From positions 1 through 31,554 of IMG/VR virus record IMGVR_UViG_3300039191_000303: a stretch of 31,554 nucleotides of DNA; one strand, 5' to 3'. This DNA is from a virus. Position numbers and translations under genes: made by a program. Under the pieces are notes generated by a model. It saw only the letters and a list, made by a program, of their open reading frames with translations. It searched no databases and was not told the DNA's origin. Below are positions 1-6,257 of the stretch, one piece after another (positions within the stretch are counted from its first letter, which is position 1; each line of letters opens with the position of its first letter).

Positions 1-54
1 TGTAATTTCCATCAATTTCTGTGGATTAAATTCATCTTTTTTTTCTTTTGCCAT
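1..54 (-). CDS. N-terminal fragment of the Gp157/Gam-like gene, cut by window edge
   Basis: This is the first 18 codons (start ATG at 52-54, beginning MAKEKKDEFN) of the gene fully present at 30963-31481. It appears twice because of the 127-bp terminal overlap. It is not a separate gene and should be merged with 30963-31481 when the molecule is closed. Confidence 0.9.
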   Translation of the reverse strand, partial: MAKEKKDEFNPQKLMEIT

Positions 55-127
55 AATTACTTTACCTCTCTTATTGTAATTTCATATCTTGCACCATCTT
101 CAAGCACACCATCAATACCATTAAGTA
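1..127. repeat. Left copy of 127-bp exact terminal direct repeat
   Basis: Bases 1-127 are identical to 31428-31554, a constant offset of 31427. The repeat falls inside two coding genes rather than in a non-coding end. This fits a circular or circularly permuted genome whose contig was closed with a 127-base overlap, a common assembler k-mer length, better than a biological terminal repeat. The unique genome is therefore about 31,427 bp. Confidence 0.95.
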
Positions 128-353
128 CACCATTTTTATCACCTGCAAGTGTTGTTATGTTTTTTTCACCTGCTTCAACAAGTTCTTTTACCTTTTCAAA
201 TATTGCCAACTTATCAAGTTTGCAATCACCTTTTCTGCTTTCATACACTGCATTTCTTTTTTTGCCTGTTATCTTTGCAACTTCATCTGCATCAAGTACA
301 AAGTTATCATTTGCATCTTTAATTGCCAAAAGTCTTTTTAATTCATCTGCCAT
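57..353 (-). CDS. Hypothetical early protein, 98 aa
   Basis: I do not recognise a family. The protein is lysine- and acid-rich. Its N-terminal half (about residues 18-40, VLDADEVAKITGKKRNAVYE) reads like a helix-turn-helix: an aspartate-rich turn, then a candidate recognition helix ending in basic residues. The C-terminus is short and beta-like and ends REVK. The ATG at 351-353 has a strong Shine-Dalgarno (AAGGAG, 8 nt upstream), and an extended -10 promoter candidate lies at 385-413, so the gene may head its own transcript. Two bases after its stop the Gp157/Gam-like gene begins. A small DNA-binding regulator is possible but unproven. Confidence 0.75.
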   Translation of the reverse strand: MADELKRLLAIKDANDNFVLDADEVAKITGKKRNAVYESRKGDCKLDKLAIFEKVKELVEAGEKNITTLAGDKNGVLNGIDGVLEDGARYEITIREVK

Positions 354-384
354 CTTACCTGCTCCTTTTTTATTGCTTTTTTGA

Positions 385-413
385 AGTATATCACAATTTT
401 TTTGATTATTTAA
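385..413 (-). promoter_or_regulatory. Candidate extended -10 promoter upstream of the 98-aa gene
   Basis: On the minus strand TGATATACT (385-393) is an extended -10 element (TG-n-TATACT). A weak -35-like TTAAAT (408-413) lies 17 nt further upstream. It sits in the 85-nt gap between the HNH gene (stop at 439) and the 98-aa gene (ATG at 353), the only sizeable gap in this part of the early operon. Such AT-rich sequence can match by chance. Confidence 0.4.
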
Positions 414-438
414 TTGTTTTTATGCTTTGTTACCAAAT

Positions 439-951
439 TTATATGTTTACAACTCCACCTTGTTCAATATATTCTTGTAAAAATGCACTTGCACAATCTT
501 CAAAGTATTCAATAATATCTTCAATCATCAACTTGTGCTTTATAATATAATCACCTTTTGTGTTACTGTGATATGCACCATTGCCCCAACTATGCACATA
601 ACCCATAAGTGGTACAGATAAATAATCATTTCTGCCCTTGTTTCTGCTGTAAATATGATGTATATGTATATTGTTAGCTCCTATTCCTCTATCTGCAACT
701 ATTCCTGTAACTACACAAGGTTGAGTTCCTAACCACTTTGAATATTTATCATCTACAATATCATTTCTCTTTATCTTTGGCTTCAAGTTTTTACCTTTCT
801 TGTTCCATACTGTAGGCTTTTTACCAAATGTGCTTTCTTTTTTCTTTTTTGGCTTTCCAAGCTGTTGTGCTTTGCTATAACCAATGCTTGCAATTTCTTC
901 TGCTTCAAGTAAATCATCATCAACTTGTTTATCTTTTAAACTATCATACAT
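439..951 (-). CDS. HNH-type nuclease, DUF968/NinG-like recombination endonuclease candidate
   Basis: A 170-aa protein starting at the ATG at 949-951 (MYDSLKDKQ), which has AGGAAG 7 nt upstream; an in-frame ATG at 984 lacks this and is less likely. The N-terminal half is charged and lysine-rich. The C-terminal half has an HNH-like core: CVVTG, then IHIHHI, then VPLMGYVHSW and GAYH. The histidine pair in IHIHHI and the later histidines are the expected metal and catalytic residues. Phage proteins of this type (DUF968, NinG, Ref-like) process recombination or replication intermediates. The annealing protein in the same operon supports a recombination role. The exact family is not certain. Confidence 0.7.
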   Translation of the reverse strand: MYDSLKDKQVDDDLLEAEEIASIGYSKAQQLGKPKKKKESTFGKKPTVWNKKGKNLKPKIKRNDIVDDKYSKWLGTQPCVVTGIVADRGIGANNIHIHHIYSRNKGRNDYLSVPLMGYVHSWGNGAYHSNTKGDYIIKHKLMIEDIIEYFEDCASAFLQEYIEQGGVVNI

Positions 952-1072
952 TTTCAACTTCCTTTTTTTCAACTGTAACTGCATACAAAACTTTTATTAT
1001 TGTGTGTATTGGTACTTTATATTTATTTTCCAACATCTTCAACGGTATGTTGTTTTTATAATCCTGCACCAT
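944..1072 (-). CDS. Small hypothetical protein, 42 aa, coupled to HNH gene
   Basis: This ORF (MVQDYKNNIPLKMLENKYKV...) fills the gap between the 83-aa gene (stop 1083) and the HNH gene. Its TGA at 944-946 overlaps the HNH start ATG at 949-951, which suggests translational coupling. A GGTGGG sequence sits very close upstream of the ATG at 1070-1072, and a GTG one codon later is an alternative start. Residues 9-30 could form a small helix-turn-helix. There is no recognisable family, but the precise fit between neighbours argues that it is real. Confidence 0.55.
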   Translation of the reverse strand: MVQDYKNNIPLKMLENKYKVPIHTIIKVLYAVTVEKKEVENV

Positions 1073-1082
1073 ACCCACCAAA

Positions 1083-1334
1083 TTAACCATTGCCTTTGCC
1101 TTTGTGCTTATTCGCATATTCTATCATTTCATCAATTTTAATCATTTCAAAATAATTCAAATCTGTTACTTTTTTACAAAGCACATCTAGTTGCTTTTCA
1201 AATATATTTGTCATATATTCTTTTTGGCTTTGTGTAAACTTGCTATGTTCAATAGATATATAAATATCATTTATTGCTTGTTGCATCATATTGTGTGCAA
1301 TATCTTTTAAACCTCTTTTTTTTATATCACACAT
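1083..1334 (-). CDS. Hypothetical protein, 83 aa
   Basis: Unrecognised. It is predicted mostly helical, with two cysteines and a basic glycine-rich end (HKGKGNG). The start ATG at 1334 overlaps the end of the annealing-protein gene by 8 nt (ATGTGTGA), so the two are probably translationally coupled. Its place between the annealing protein and the HNH nuclease suggests a small accessory role in recombination or replication, by context only. Confidence 0.7.
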   Translation of the reverse strand: MCDIKKRGLKDIAHNMMQQAINDIYISIEHSKFTQSQKEYMTNIFEKQLDVLCKKVTDLNYFEMIKIDEMIEYANKHKGKGNG

Positions 1335-1857
1335 CTTTTACTTCTTTTTTTAAATCAACACCAACTTCAACAAGTTCCATTTCTGATATTTCGCCCTCTT
1401 GCTGTGCTGTGCCAACAAGTTCGCCATCTGTGTAAATATCTGCATTAAATCCAAGCCTTGATAATGCTTTTGTAATTGTATCTGTTTCAATTGCTTTTCT
1501 GTAAGTGTGATTTACTTTCATTACTTTATCAACTAAACACACTATTGGTAAACTGTTTGTTATTTCAAATTCAATTACTTTATTATCTTTTTCATAAAAA
1601 AATACTGCATCAAGTGTTGCAACTAAAAGTGTATCAAATATTCTTTGCTCTTTATGCACTAAAGTTTTTAAACCCCATTTTTCACCATAAACACCAAACA
1701 TCTCTGTAGCTTTTTTCATCTTGTTTATTGGTGCTACTGTCTTTAGCTTTTTACCATCTTCAACTTCATACTCTGTAATTAGTTCTTTTGGTGTATCTTG
1801 TACCTGCTTCCATAAGTATAAATTTTGTTCTTTTTTATCTACTTTTTCTTCACTCAT
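1327..1857 (-). CDS. Rad52/Sak-like single-strand annealing protein candidate
   Basis: A 176-aa protein. LYLWKQVQDTPKELI at the N-terminus, KMKKATEMFGVYGEKWGLK near residues 47-65, and a late TDTITKALSRLGFNADI block match the layout of a widespread phage family. In that family LW..V..T.P, then ATE.FGP.G.GWG, then DAITKALS.LGF.AD mark a Rad52/Sak-type annealing fold. Such proteins anneal single strands exposed by a phage exonuclease. The RecE-like exonuclease at 4143-5486 would be the partner, although it is on a different promoter. The ATG overlaps the previous stop as ATGA. The family assignment is from memory and the fold is inferred. Confidence 0.6.
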   Translation of the reverse strand: MSEEKVDKKEQNLYLWKQVQDTPKELITEYEVEDGKKLKTVAPINKMKKATEMFGVYGEKWGLKTLVHKEQRIFDTLLVATLDAVFFYEKDNKVIEFEITNSLPIVCLVDKVMKVNHTYRKAIETDTITKALSRLGFNADIYTDGELVGTAQQEGEISEMELVEVGVDLKKEVKDV

Positions 1858-2162
1858 TTTGCTTCTCCTGCATTATGTTTTTTTAGTTCTTCTACCCATT
1901 CTAAAACTTCATCTTCAATATCTTCATCTGCTTCTGCAAGTTCTATTAATTCATCTTGATAATCTGATACTTCAACTTCTATAGTTAATCCTTCATAATC
2001 AATTTCTTTTAATCCCTGCACTTCTCCCTCTATGAAACTATCGTATAAAATCTCTGCAATATCTTCTCTCTCTTGCTTTGTACCTTCAAGTTCATAAAAT
2101 GTTCTCATCTCTCCCCTGTTACCATCTGCATCTGCACCATAGTTTTCATTCCAAGTTCTCAT
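1854..2162 (-). CDS. Hypothetical acidic protein, 102 aa
   Basis: Unrecognised. It is strongly acidic, with a glutamate/aspartate-rich C-terminal helix (DELIELAEADEDIEDEVLEW). The start overlaps the upstream stop as TAATG, and its own stop overlaps the annealing-protein start as ATGA, so three genes are tightly coupled. Strong acidity would fit a DNA-mimic or protein inhibitor, but nothing specific shows this. Confidence 0.7.
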   Translation of the reverse strand: MRTWNENYGADADGNRGEMRTFYELEGTKQEREDIAEILYDSFIEGEVQGLKEIDYEGLTIEVEVSDYQDELIELAEADEDIEDEVLEWVEELKKHNAGEAK

Positions 2163-2722
2163 TATCTATTTCCTTTGTATTGTGATAATCTAATTTTAGA
2201 TATTTGCTTATCATCAAAATATTCACTCTCAACTCTTCTATCTGCATCTTTTGTTTCAACCGTTTTTCCATCTGTATTAAATACTACAAAAGTTGTACCA
2301 TTTGTGCTGTTCTCACAAAATCTACCAATATAACCTTCATATTTACCTCTTGTGATTTTACCTTCTAACACATTTTCAACTGTATTTATTTCAACCAATT
2401 CTTTACACCCAACTTCTTTAAACCATATAGCATCTGAATAATCTCCTGCTAAATGTGTAACATATTCAACACCATCTATGCTTACAACTTCTCCATCTTC
2501 TAAAAGTATTGAAGCTTCTTTTTCTTCTATATCTTTTGAGTTATCTTCTTTTGTTAGCATTGTTGCATATTGTAAACCAAATGCTGTTACATCTTCGCTA
2601 TGTGTAGAATTTTTATCATATCCACTTACAAAAATGTAACACTTTATTGTAATTCCTAAATCTTTTAATCTTCCACTTTTTCTTTCAATTTGCACATTTT
2701 GTCTATTAGTTAAATTTTTCAA
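2162..2722 (-). CDS. Hypothetical protein, 186 aa
   Basis: Unrecognised. It has no membrane segment or obvious catalytic motif. Beta-rich stretches follow a basic N-terminus (NLTNRQNVQIERKSGRLK). The C-terminal part holds repeated short strands around GKYEGYIGRF and GTTFVVF, which look like a small barrel. It follows the 73-aa gene by 1 nt and is coupled by TAATG to the acidic protein downstream. Confidence 0.7.
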   Translation of the reverse strand: MKNLTNRQNVQIERKSGRLKDLGITIKCYIFVSGYDKNSTHSEDVTAFGLQYATMLTKEDNSKDIEEKEASILLEDGEVVSIDGVEYVTHLAGDYSDAIWFKEVGCKELVEINTVENVLEGKITRGKYEGYIGRFCENSTNGTTFVVFNTDGKTVETKDADRRVESEYFDDKQISKIRLSQYKGNR

Positions 2723-2723
2723 C

Positions 2724-2945
2724 TTAAATCCTTTTTGATGTTACAGGGTATAAATAATCCCCTTCTTCTCTATCCACATAAACTGTACAGAAAACTTGTC
2801 CACCCTCATCTTCTATCTTTTTTACTACAGATAAAATTCTGCTATGCTTTTTGTTTAGTGATTTCATAAAAGCAACTGCATCTTTTTTAGTAGATGATGT
2901 TAAAAGTAAAACCTCATTGAACTTAACTGTATATCTATTTGCCAT
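2724..2945 (-). CDS. Hypothetical protein, 73 aa
   Basis: Unrecognised. A beta-alpha-beta-like small protein: a KFNEVLLLTS strand, a KKDAVAFMKSLNK helix, then an QVFCTVYVDR strand. It resembles the 66-aa protein just upstream in layout (strand, T/S-K/E-DA helix, strand), so the two may be diverged duplicates. Its ATG sits 2 nt after the upstream stop, inside a 26-nt junction also found at 47-72 with one mismatch. Confidence 0.65.
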   Translation of the reverse strand: MANRYTVKFNEVLLLTSSTKKDAVAFMKSLNKKHSRILSVVKKIEDEGGQVFCTVYVDREEGDYLYPVTSKRI

Positions 2946-2963
2946 AATTATTTTACCTCTCTT
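2938..2963. repeat. 26-nt gene-junction repeat, also at 47-72
   Basis: The stop/start junction here (minus strand AAGAGAGGTAAA...TAATTATGGCAAA) matches 47-72 at 25 of 26 positions. In both places it encodes REVK-stop, then an ATG two bases later with AGAGAGG as ribosome-binding site. It could be a duplicated gene end or a shared translation signal. Confidence 0.7.
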
Positions 2964-3145
2964 GCTTTTCCAATTGTTCCAAATGGCACTTCAAAGATTG
3001 ATATAACACTTGCGTTGTTTTCTGTTTTATCAACCATAAATTGTACATCATCTGTAAATTTCTTTGCTTTTTGTTTTGCATCTTCATCTGTTTCTGCATA
3101 AATGAATAAATCAAATGTTACTGCAAATCTTTTTCCTTGTGCCAT
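2948..3145 (-). CDS. Hypothetical protein, 65 aa, first gene of the early operon
   Basis: Unrecognised small beta-alpha-beta-like protein with FAVTFDLFIYAE, a TDEDAKQKAKKF helix, and a second strand pair. The ATG at 3143-3145 is chosen because GGTGG lies 6 nt upstream; a GTG three codons earlier overlaps that site. It is the first gene after promoter P1 (3175-3203), so it should be expressed early. The resemblance to the next protein suggests a duplication. Confidence 0.65.
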   Translation of the reverse strand: MAQGKRFAVTFDLFIYAETDEDAKQKAKKFTDDVQFMVDKTENNASVISIFEVPFGTIGKAREVK

Positions 3146-3174
3146 CTTTTCCACCTTATTTGTTTTATGATGTA

Positions 3175-3203
3175 AGTTTACAGTGTTTTCTTGGATTTGT
3201 CAA
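3175..3203 (-). promoter_or_regulatory. Promoter P1, sigma70-like, early operon
   Basis: On the minus strand a perfect TTGACA (3198-3203) is followed by a 17-nt spacer and TAAACT (3175-3180). An A/T-rich block upstream could act as an UP element. The same -35, spacer length and -10 occur in P2, with the spacer sequence partly different, which supports functional selection. It reads into the 65-aa gene at 3145. Confidence 0.75.
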
Positions 3204-3261
3204 GTGTTTTTTGGGATTTGGTAAGTTATTTTGTAAATTTGTATAAATGTTATATAAAACC

Positions 3262-3277
3262 TGCACCAGGTGGTGCA
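3262..3277. promoter_or_regulatory. 16-nt palindrome, operator or weak terminator
   Basis: TGCACCA-gg-TGGTGCA, with 7-nt perfect arms, sits 5 nt beyond the stop of the HTH-Lar gene and upstream of P1. The other copy, at 5799-5814, differs only in the loop. On the minus strand it is followed by GGTTTTAT, a poor U-tract, so an operator is as likely as a terminator. Confidence 0.55.
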
Positions 3278-3282
3278 AGCTA

Positions 3283-3921
3283 TTAAAATCTTTTGCTTAT
3301 TTTCCAATCTTTGGATAATTCTAAATGATTTATTACCCAATGTCTTGCATCTTCATCACTCTTTGCTTTAAAATTATATACTTCACTTCCATCTTTGGTG
3401 TTGTTTACTATATAATCAATATCAAATAAACTATTTGTATCTTGATTTTTTTGCATATATTGTAGTGTTCTGTTCCACATATAAATTGCATCACCTTGTG
3501 CATCTTGTTTACTACCTCTTGCCAAACACTGCTGGCACTCAACATGCCAATGATTTATTTGCATATCATCTTTTATTGTTACATCTGCAATTAATGCAAC
3601 TTTTGTGCTTTTACAAAATGTGCAACTCTCAATTGTTAAATGTGCAACTTTTCCATTTTGTGCTGGCTCAATCTTTTGCGCTCCAATATGCTTTGTAATT
3701 CCAACTGGATATTTAACAACTTTATATTCAAAATCTTTACCTGTGCCAAATGGTGTTTTTACTTCAATGTAATGTGTATTAAACTCATAACCATCATCTT
3801 TAAGCATTGATATAATTGCACCAAGTCTTGATATATAGTTTTTTAAACAAGTGTTTCTTGTTATTTTTCCATCATCAATTAATCTATTTTCAACCCATTG
3901 TTTTTGTGTAAAATCTAACAT
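3283..3921 (-). CDS. HTH plus Lar-type zinc-ribbon protein, restriction-alleviation candidate
   Basis: A 212-aa protein in three parts. Residues 1-60 (QKQWVENRLIDDGKITRNTC...RLGAIISMLKDDGYEF) look like the winged-helix HTH_39 type. Residues 97-152 carry CTFC, then HWHVECQQC, then AIYMWN: Cys100/103 and Cys129/132 plus a Trp-Asn, the pattern of the Lar restriction-alleviation zinc ribbon. The last 50 residues are a short domain ending HLELSKDWKISKRF. Lar of Rac prophage eases type I restriction, so an anti-restriction or regulatory role is plausible. It is the last gene of the P2 operon, and its ATG overlaps the stop of the 51-aa gene. The fusion is what I see; the function is inferred. Confidence 0.65.
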   Translation of the reverse strand: MLDFTQKQWVENRLIDDGKITRNTCLKNYISRLGAIISMLKDDGYEFNTHYIEVKTPFGTGKDFEYKVVKYPVGITKHIGAQKIEPAQNGKVAHLTIESCTFCKSTKVALIADVTIKDDMQINHWHVECQQCLARGSKQDAQGDAIYMWNRTLQYMQKNQDTNSLFDIDYIVNNTKDGSEVYNFKAKSDEDARHWVINHLELSKDWKISKRF

Positions 3922-4070
3922 TTTCTTGCACCTCTTATAATTTTTATACTAAACCCTGCATCAACATAAACTTCAAAAGTTCTTTTAAACTCTTGCACTG
4001 TGTATTCATCTATATTAACCATTTTACTTAAACCTGTTTTTATATTTGTTATTCTTAAATCACAACTCAT
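3915..4070 (-). CDS. Small hypothetical protein, 51 aa
   Basis: ORF MSCDLRITNIKTGLSKMVNI... with a strong ribosome-binding site (AAGGTAGG) upstream of the ATG at 4068-4070. Its TAG at 3915-3917 overlaps the start of the HTH-Lar gene. It has a beta-strand pair, then a helix (EYTVQEFKRTFEVYVDAG) and a basic tail. Unrecognised, but start signal and overlap make it a confident gene. Confidence 0.75.
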   Translation of the reverse strand: MSCDLRITNIKTGLSKMVNIDEYTVQEFKRTFEVYVDAGFSIKIIRGARKC

Positions 4071-4142
4071 TTTATTTACCTACCTTTTTTGTTTTTTTAA
4101 TCATTGCAAGCACATTTGGTGCAATGTAATTTTCATCATCTT

Positions 4143-5486
4143 TTATACTCCAAGGTCACCCATTGCATACTGCCGATACACTGGCACATCTAATGTTGTT
4201 ATTGCTTCAAATCTCATTTTTACATAATCAAATTTACTTTCTGAAAATATATTATTTTCTGTACAATACTTATATTTATTTATTCCTGCTTTTACAACTT
4301 TTTTTGCTTCATCTTTTGTGCTTATACCCCATTCATAAAAACCTGCACCACTAAATTTTTTCTTACCTGCACAATTAAAATAAAAAGCTTTTGCATTTAT
4401 TCCATTTTGTGCTAATACATCAAGATAAAATTGCTCTTGCATATCCCAAAAAAATGTGCCACCTTGTTTTACAAACATTGCTGGTGTTGCAACTTCTAAT
4501 GTTTTTAAATCTATTACAAACCATATATCACTTTTCAAACCAAGATTTAAAAGTATATCTGGTCTTACTTGCACATCAACACCATTTATTGTGCCATAAA
4601 ATGTTTTTTCAACATAACATTTATCTAATTCAAGTAAATCTTTTAATTGTGCTTTCAATAATGTTTTACCTGCAATAATTAATTCAAACCAACTATTAAG
4701 TGCTTTTTGTGAAGTTTGTGTTGCAAGTTCAACTTGTTCTTTTGTGCAAATTGTTTTTGTGCTTGTTGTTTTTTTTGCTTCAATCTTCTTTTTTAAACTT
4801 TCAACTGTATCTGCAACAACAATATCACCTTTGCCATTCTCTTTTAAATCAACCTCACCACCAAGTGTTTCAAGTGCTTCAACCAAATCATCTTTCACTG
4901 GTCTTGCTGGCATATCAATTACAAGATAATCTTCATCAAACTTATGTGCTTCCATTACAAATGTATGGTGTAATTTTCCAACAATAAGTGCTTCTGTTTC
5001 TTTTCTTTCAATTGTTTTTGTAATATATTTTGCTTCAAACTCTTTTGCATTATCAATCATTACTTTTAATTTTGATACGCCCATATTATTGCTACTGTGA
5101 TATTCTTCATTTGATATATCAATACCAATTTCTTTTGGCTTTTCTTCTGTTGCTGGTTCAACTTCTTTTTTTATAATCTTTTTTGACACTATACTTGCCA
5201 CACCTGTAACTTTTTCTTCTTTTTCAATACTTTGTACTGCTTTAACTTCTTTTGGCTTCTGTGGTGTTTCTGCAACTTCTTGTGCAACAATTTTTAAATC
5301 TTCTTTTTGCACTGGCTTTGCATCATTCTTATATGCTTCAAAAGCTTCTGCAAACTTCTTTGATATATTATCATCTACTTTAAACCTGCTCAATGTTCGT
5401 GGATTATATCCCATCTTTTCCACAAGGTCTTGATGCTTTTTAAATCCAAGTCTTGTTGCTTCATCAATAAATTTTTGCTTTGTCAT
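4143..5486 (-). CDS. RecE/ExoVIII-like PD-(D/E)XK exonuclease with N-terminal HTH-like region
   Basis: A 447-aa protein. Residues about 1-50 (FIDEATRLGFKKHQDLVEKMGYNPRTLSRF) resemble a helix-turn-helix. About residues 55-115 are a charged Lys/Glu/Pro-rich linker. The nuclease domain starts near GIDISNEEYHSS and carries VGKLHHTFVME, VRPDILL and FVIDLKTLE, where Asp, then Asp-x-Lys, form the PD-(D/E)XK site, then a QEQFYLDVL helix. This is the layout of the putative exodeoxyribonuclease 8 PDDEXK-like domain. It would resect duplex ends for the annealing protein. It follows the 61-aa gene by 1 nt and belongs to the P2 operon. Confidence 0.8.
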   Translation of the reverse strand: MTKQKFIDEATRLGFKKHQDLVEKMGYNPRTLSRFKVDDNISKKFAEAFEAYKNDAKPVQKEDLKIVAQEVAETPQKPKEVKAVQSIEKEEKVTGVASIVSKKIIKKEVEPATEEKPKEIGIDISNEEYHSSNNMGVSKLKVMIDNAKEFEAKYITKTIERKETEALIVGKLHHTFVMEAHKFDEDYLVIDMPARPVKDDLVEALETLGGEVDLKENGKGDIVVADTVESLKKKIEAKKTTSTKTICTKEQVELATQTSQKALNSWFELIIAGKTLLKAQLKDLLELDKCYVEKTFYGTINGVDVQVRPDILLNLGLKSDIWFVIDLKTLEVATPAMFVKQGGTFFWDMQEQFYLDVLAQNGINAKAFYFNCAGKKKFSGAGFYEWGISTKDEAKKVVKAGINKYKYCTENNIFSESKFDYVKMRFEAITTLDVPVYRQYAMGDLGV

Positions 5487-5487
5487 T

Positions 5488-5673
5488 TTATGCTACCTTT
5501 CTATTTGGCAAATATGTTGTGTATTGGTATTTACTCCAATGATTATGCTTTTGCACTGTTGTAAGTTTTGTTTTTGTATTTGTTTCATTAACAACAATTA
5601 CTTTTTGCCCATAACAATCTTTTACAATTTCACCAACTTTATATATTGTTGCTTGCTTTGTTTCATAATTCAT
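5488..5673 (-). CDS. Hypothetical protein, 61 aa, first gene of P2 operon
   Basis: Unrecognised small beta-rich basic protein (KVGEIVKDCYGQKVIVVNET pattern, like a small SH3-type barrel). It follows promoter P2, with AGAGGTG upstream of its ATG as ribosome-binding site, and is almost directly joined to the exonuclease gene, so the two are co-translated. Confidence 0.65.
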   Translation of the reverse strand: MNYETKQATIYKVGEIVKDCYGQKVIVVNETNTKTKLTTVQKHNHWSKYQYTTYLPNRKVA

Positions 5674-5703
5674 CTTAACACCTCTTATTTGTTATATGAT
5701 GCA

Positions 5704-5732
5704 AGTTTACAATGTTTTTTGGGGCTTGTCAA
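5704..5732 (-). promoter_or_regulatory. Promoter P2, sigma70-like, exonuclease operon
   Basis: TTGACA (minus strand, 5727-5732), a 17-nt spacer and TAAACT (5704-5709), the same architecture as P1. It reads into the 61-aa gene at 5673 and then the RecE-like exonuclease. Conservation of both hexamers and spacer length between two otherwise diverged flanks is the main support. Confidence 0.75.
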
Positions 5733-5798
5733 GTGTTTTTTGGGATTTGGTAAGTTATTTTGTAAATTTGTATAAAATGTGCTTTAAAATGTGCAACC

Positions 5799-5814
5799 TG
5801 CACCAAGTGGTGCA
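5799..5814. promoter_or_regulatory. 16-nt palindrome downstream of endolysin gene
   Basis: TGCACCA-ag-TGGTGCA, the counterpart of 3262-3277 with a different loop. It lies 10 nt after the endolysin stop. No U-run follows it on the minus strand, so a strong intrinsic terminator is unlikely; a protein-binding operator or a transcript-end hairpin fits better. Confidence 0.5.
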
Positions 5815-5824
5815 AGTTTATTAA

Positions 5825-6256
5825 TTATGCTTTGACTAACTCAAAATGTGGTAAATCATCAAATGATTGGTCTTTGAACTCTTTATCACTATCCCAATCT
5901 CCACCCCATCTTAATTGATGTGTAATTTTACCTTCGGCATATAGTGTTTCACTTGCCATAAAGAAGTATCCTGCTAGTAAATAAAATCTTGCTTTTGCTT
6001 TACTCTCATTTTTAAAGTCAATAGGGTATGGTGCAATATCTACTGCTAATGATGGAAATGATTGATGTTTTGATTTTCTATTAATCCCGTCTAATTTACT
6101 TTTACCATCTGTAAAATATTCCTGCTGTTTTTCAAGTGTTCTAGTTCCTTCAAGTATTGAAAAATCTATGTACTGTATAACTTCATTACAAATTGCTTGT
6201 ATATCTATATGAGTTGTATCTAATCTCTTTTGAGATGTGTTACCAAAATTATACAT
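5825..6256 (-). CDS. Endolysin, M15-type L-alanyl-D-glutamate/VanY-like peptidase
   Basis: From the ATG at 6254-6256, preceded by AAGGAAGAG, the protein is 143 aa; an ATG 15 codons upstream lies inside the o-spanin gene and lacks this signal. The zinc site is visible as SKHQSFPSLAVDI (His64, Asp73), then RWGGDW, then DLPHFEL (His137), the M15 D,D/L,D-peptidase pattern seen in T5-type lysins. There is no signal peptide, so it needs a holin to reach the peptidoglycan. It is the last gene of the lysis cassette, directly after the o-spanin (stop at 6258). Confidence 0.88.
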   Translation of the reverse strand: MYNFGNTSQKRLDTTHIDIQAICNEVIQYIDFSILEGTRTLEKQQEYFTDGKSKLDGINRKSKHQSFPSLAVDIAPYPIDFKNESKAKARFYLLAGYFFMASETLYAEGKITHQLRWGGDWDSDKEFKDQSFDDLPHFELVKA

Positions 6257-6257
6257 A

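Larger units (their letters stand above)
3156..3280. repeat. Regulatory module copy 1 (matches 5685-5817)
   Basis: This intergenic stretch of about 125 bp is repeated at 5685-5817. Bases 3197-3247 are identical to 5726-5776 (51 of 51). Outside the core, the promoter half and a 16-nt near-palindrome at the far end are also conserved. Read on the minus strand, each copy has a hairpin/palindrome after the upstream stop, an AT-rich block, a TTGACA-17-TAAACT promoter, and a first gene. Confidence 0.9.
5685..5817. repeat. Regulatory module copy 2 (matches 3156-3280)
   Basis: Second copy of the intergenic module, with the 51-nt identical core at 5726-5776. The flanks are diverged but keep the promoter hexamers and the palindrome. 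It separates the endolysin gene (stop 5825) from the exonuclease operon. Placed on a circle, it marks the end of the late region and the start of the early region. Confidence 0.9.

Noticed and set aside
4076-4145. Possible -1 frame extension of the RecE-like exonuclease (WSIKDDENYIAPNVLAMIKK)
   Set aside because: The frame lacks a start and there is no slippery heptamer. A stop lies just upstream in that frame, and a 23-codon open stretch is expected by chance in AT-rich DNA.
3262-5814. The two 16-nt palindromes as strong intrinsic terminators
   Set aside because: The stems are short with minimal loops and no good U-tract follows on the transcribed strand. I list them as operators or weak terminators.
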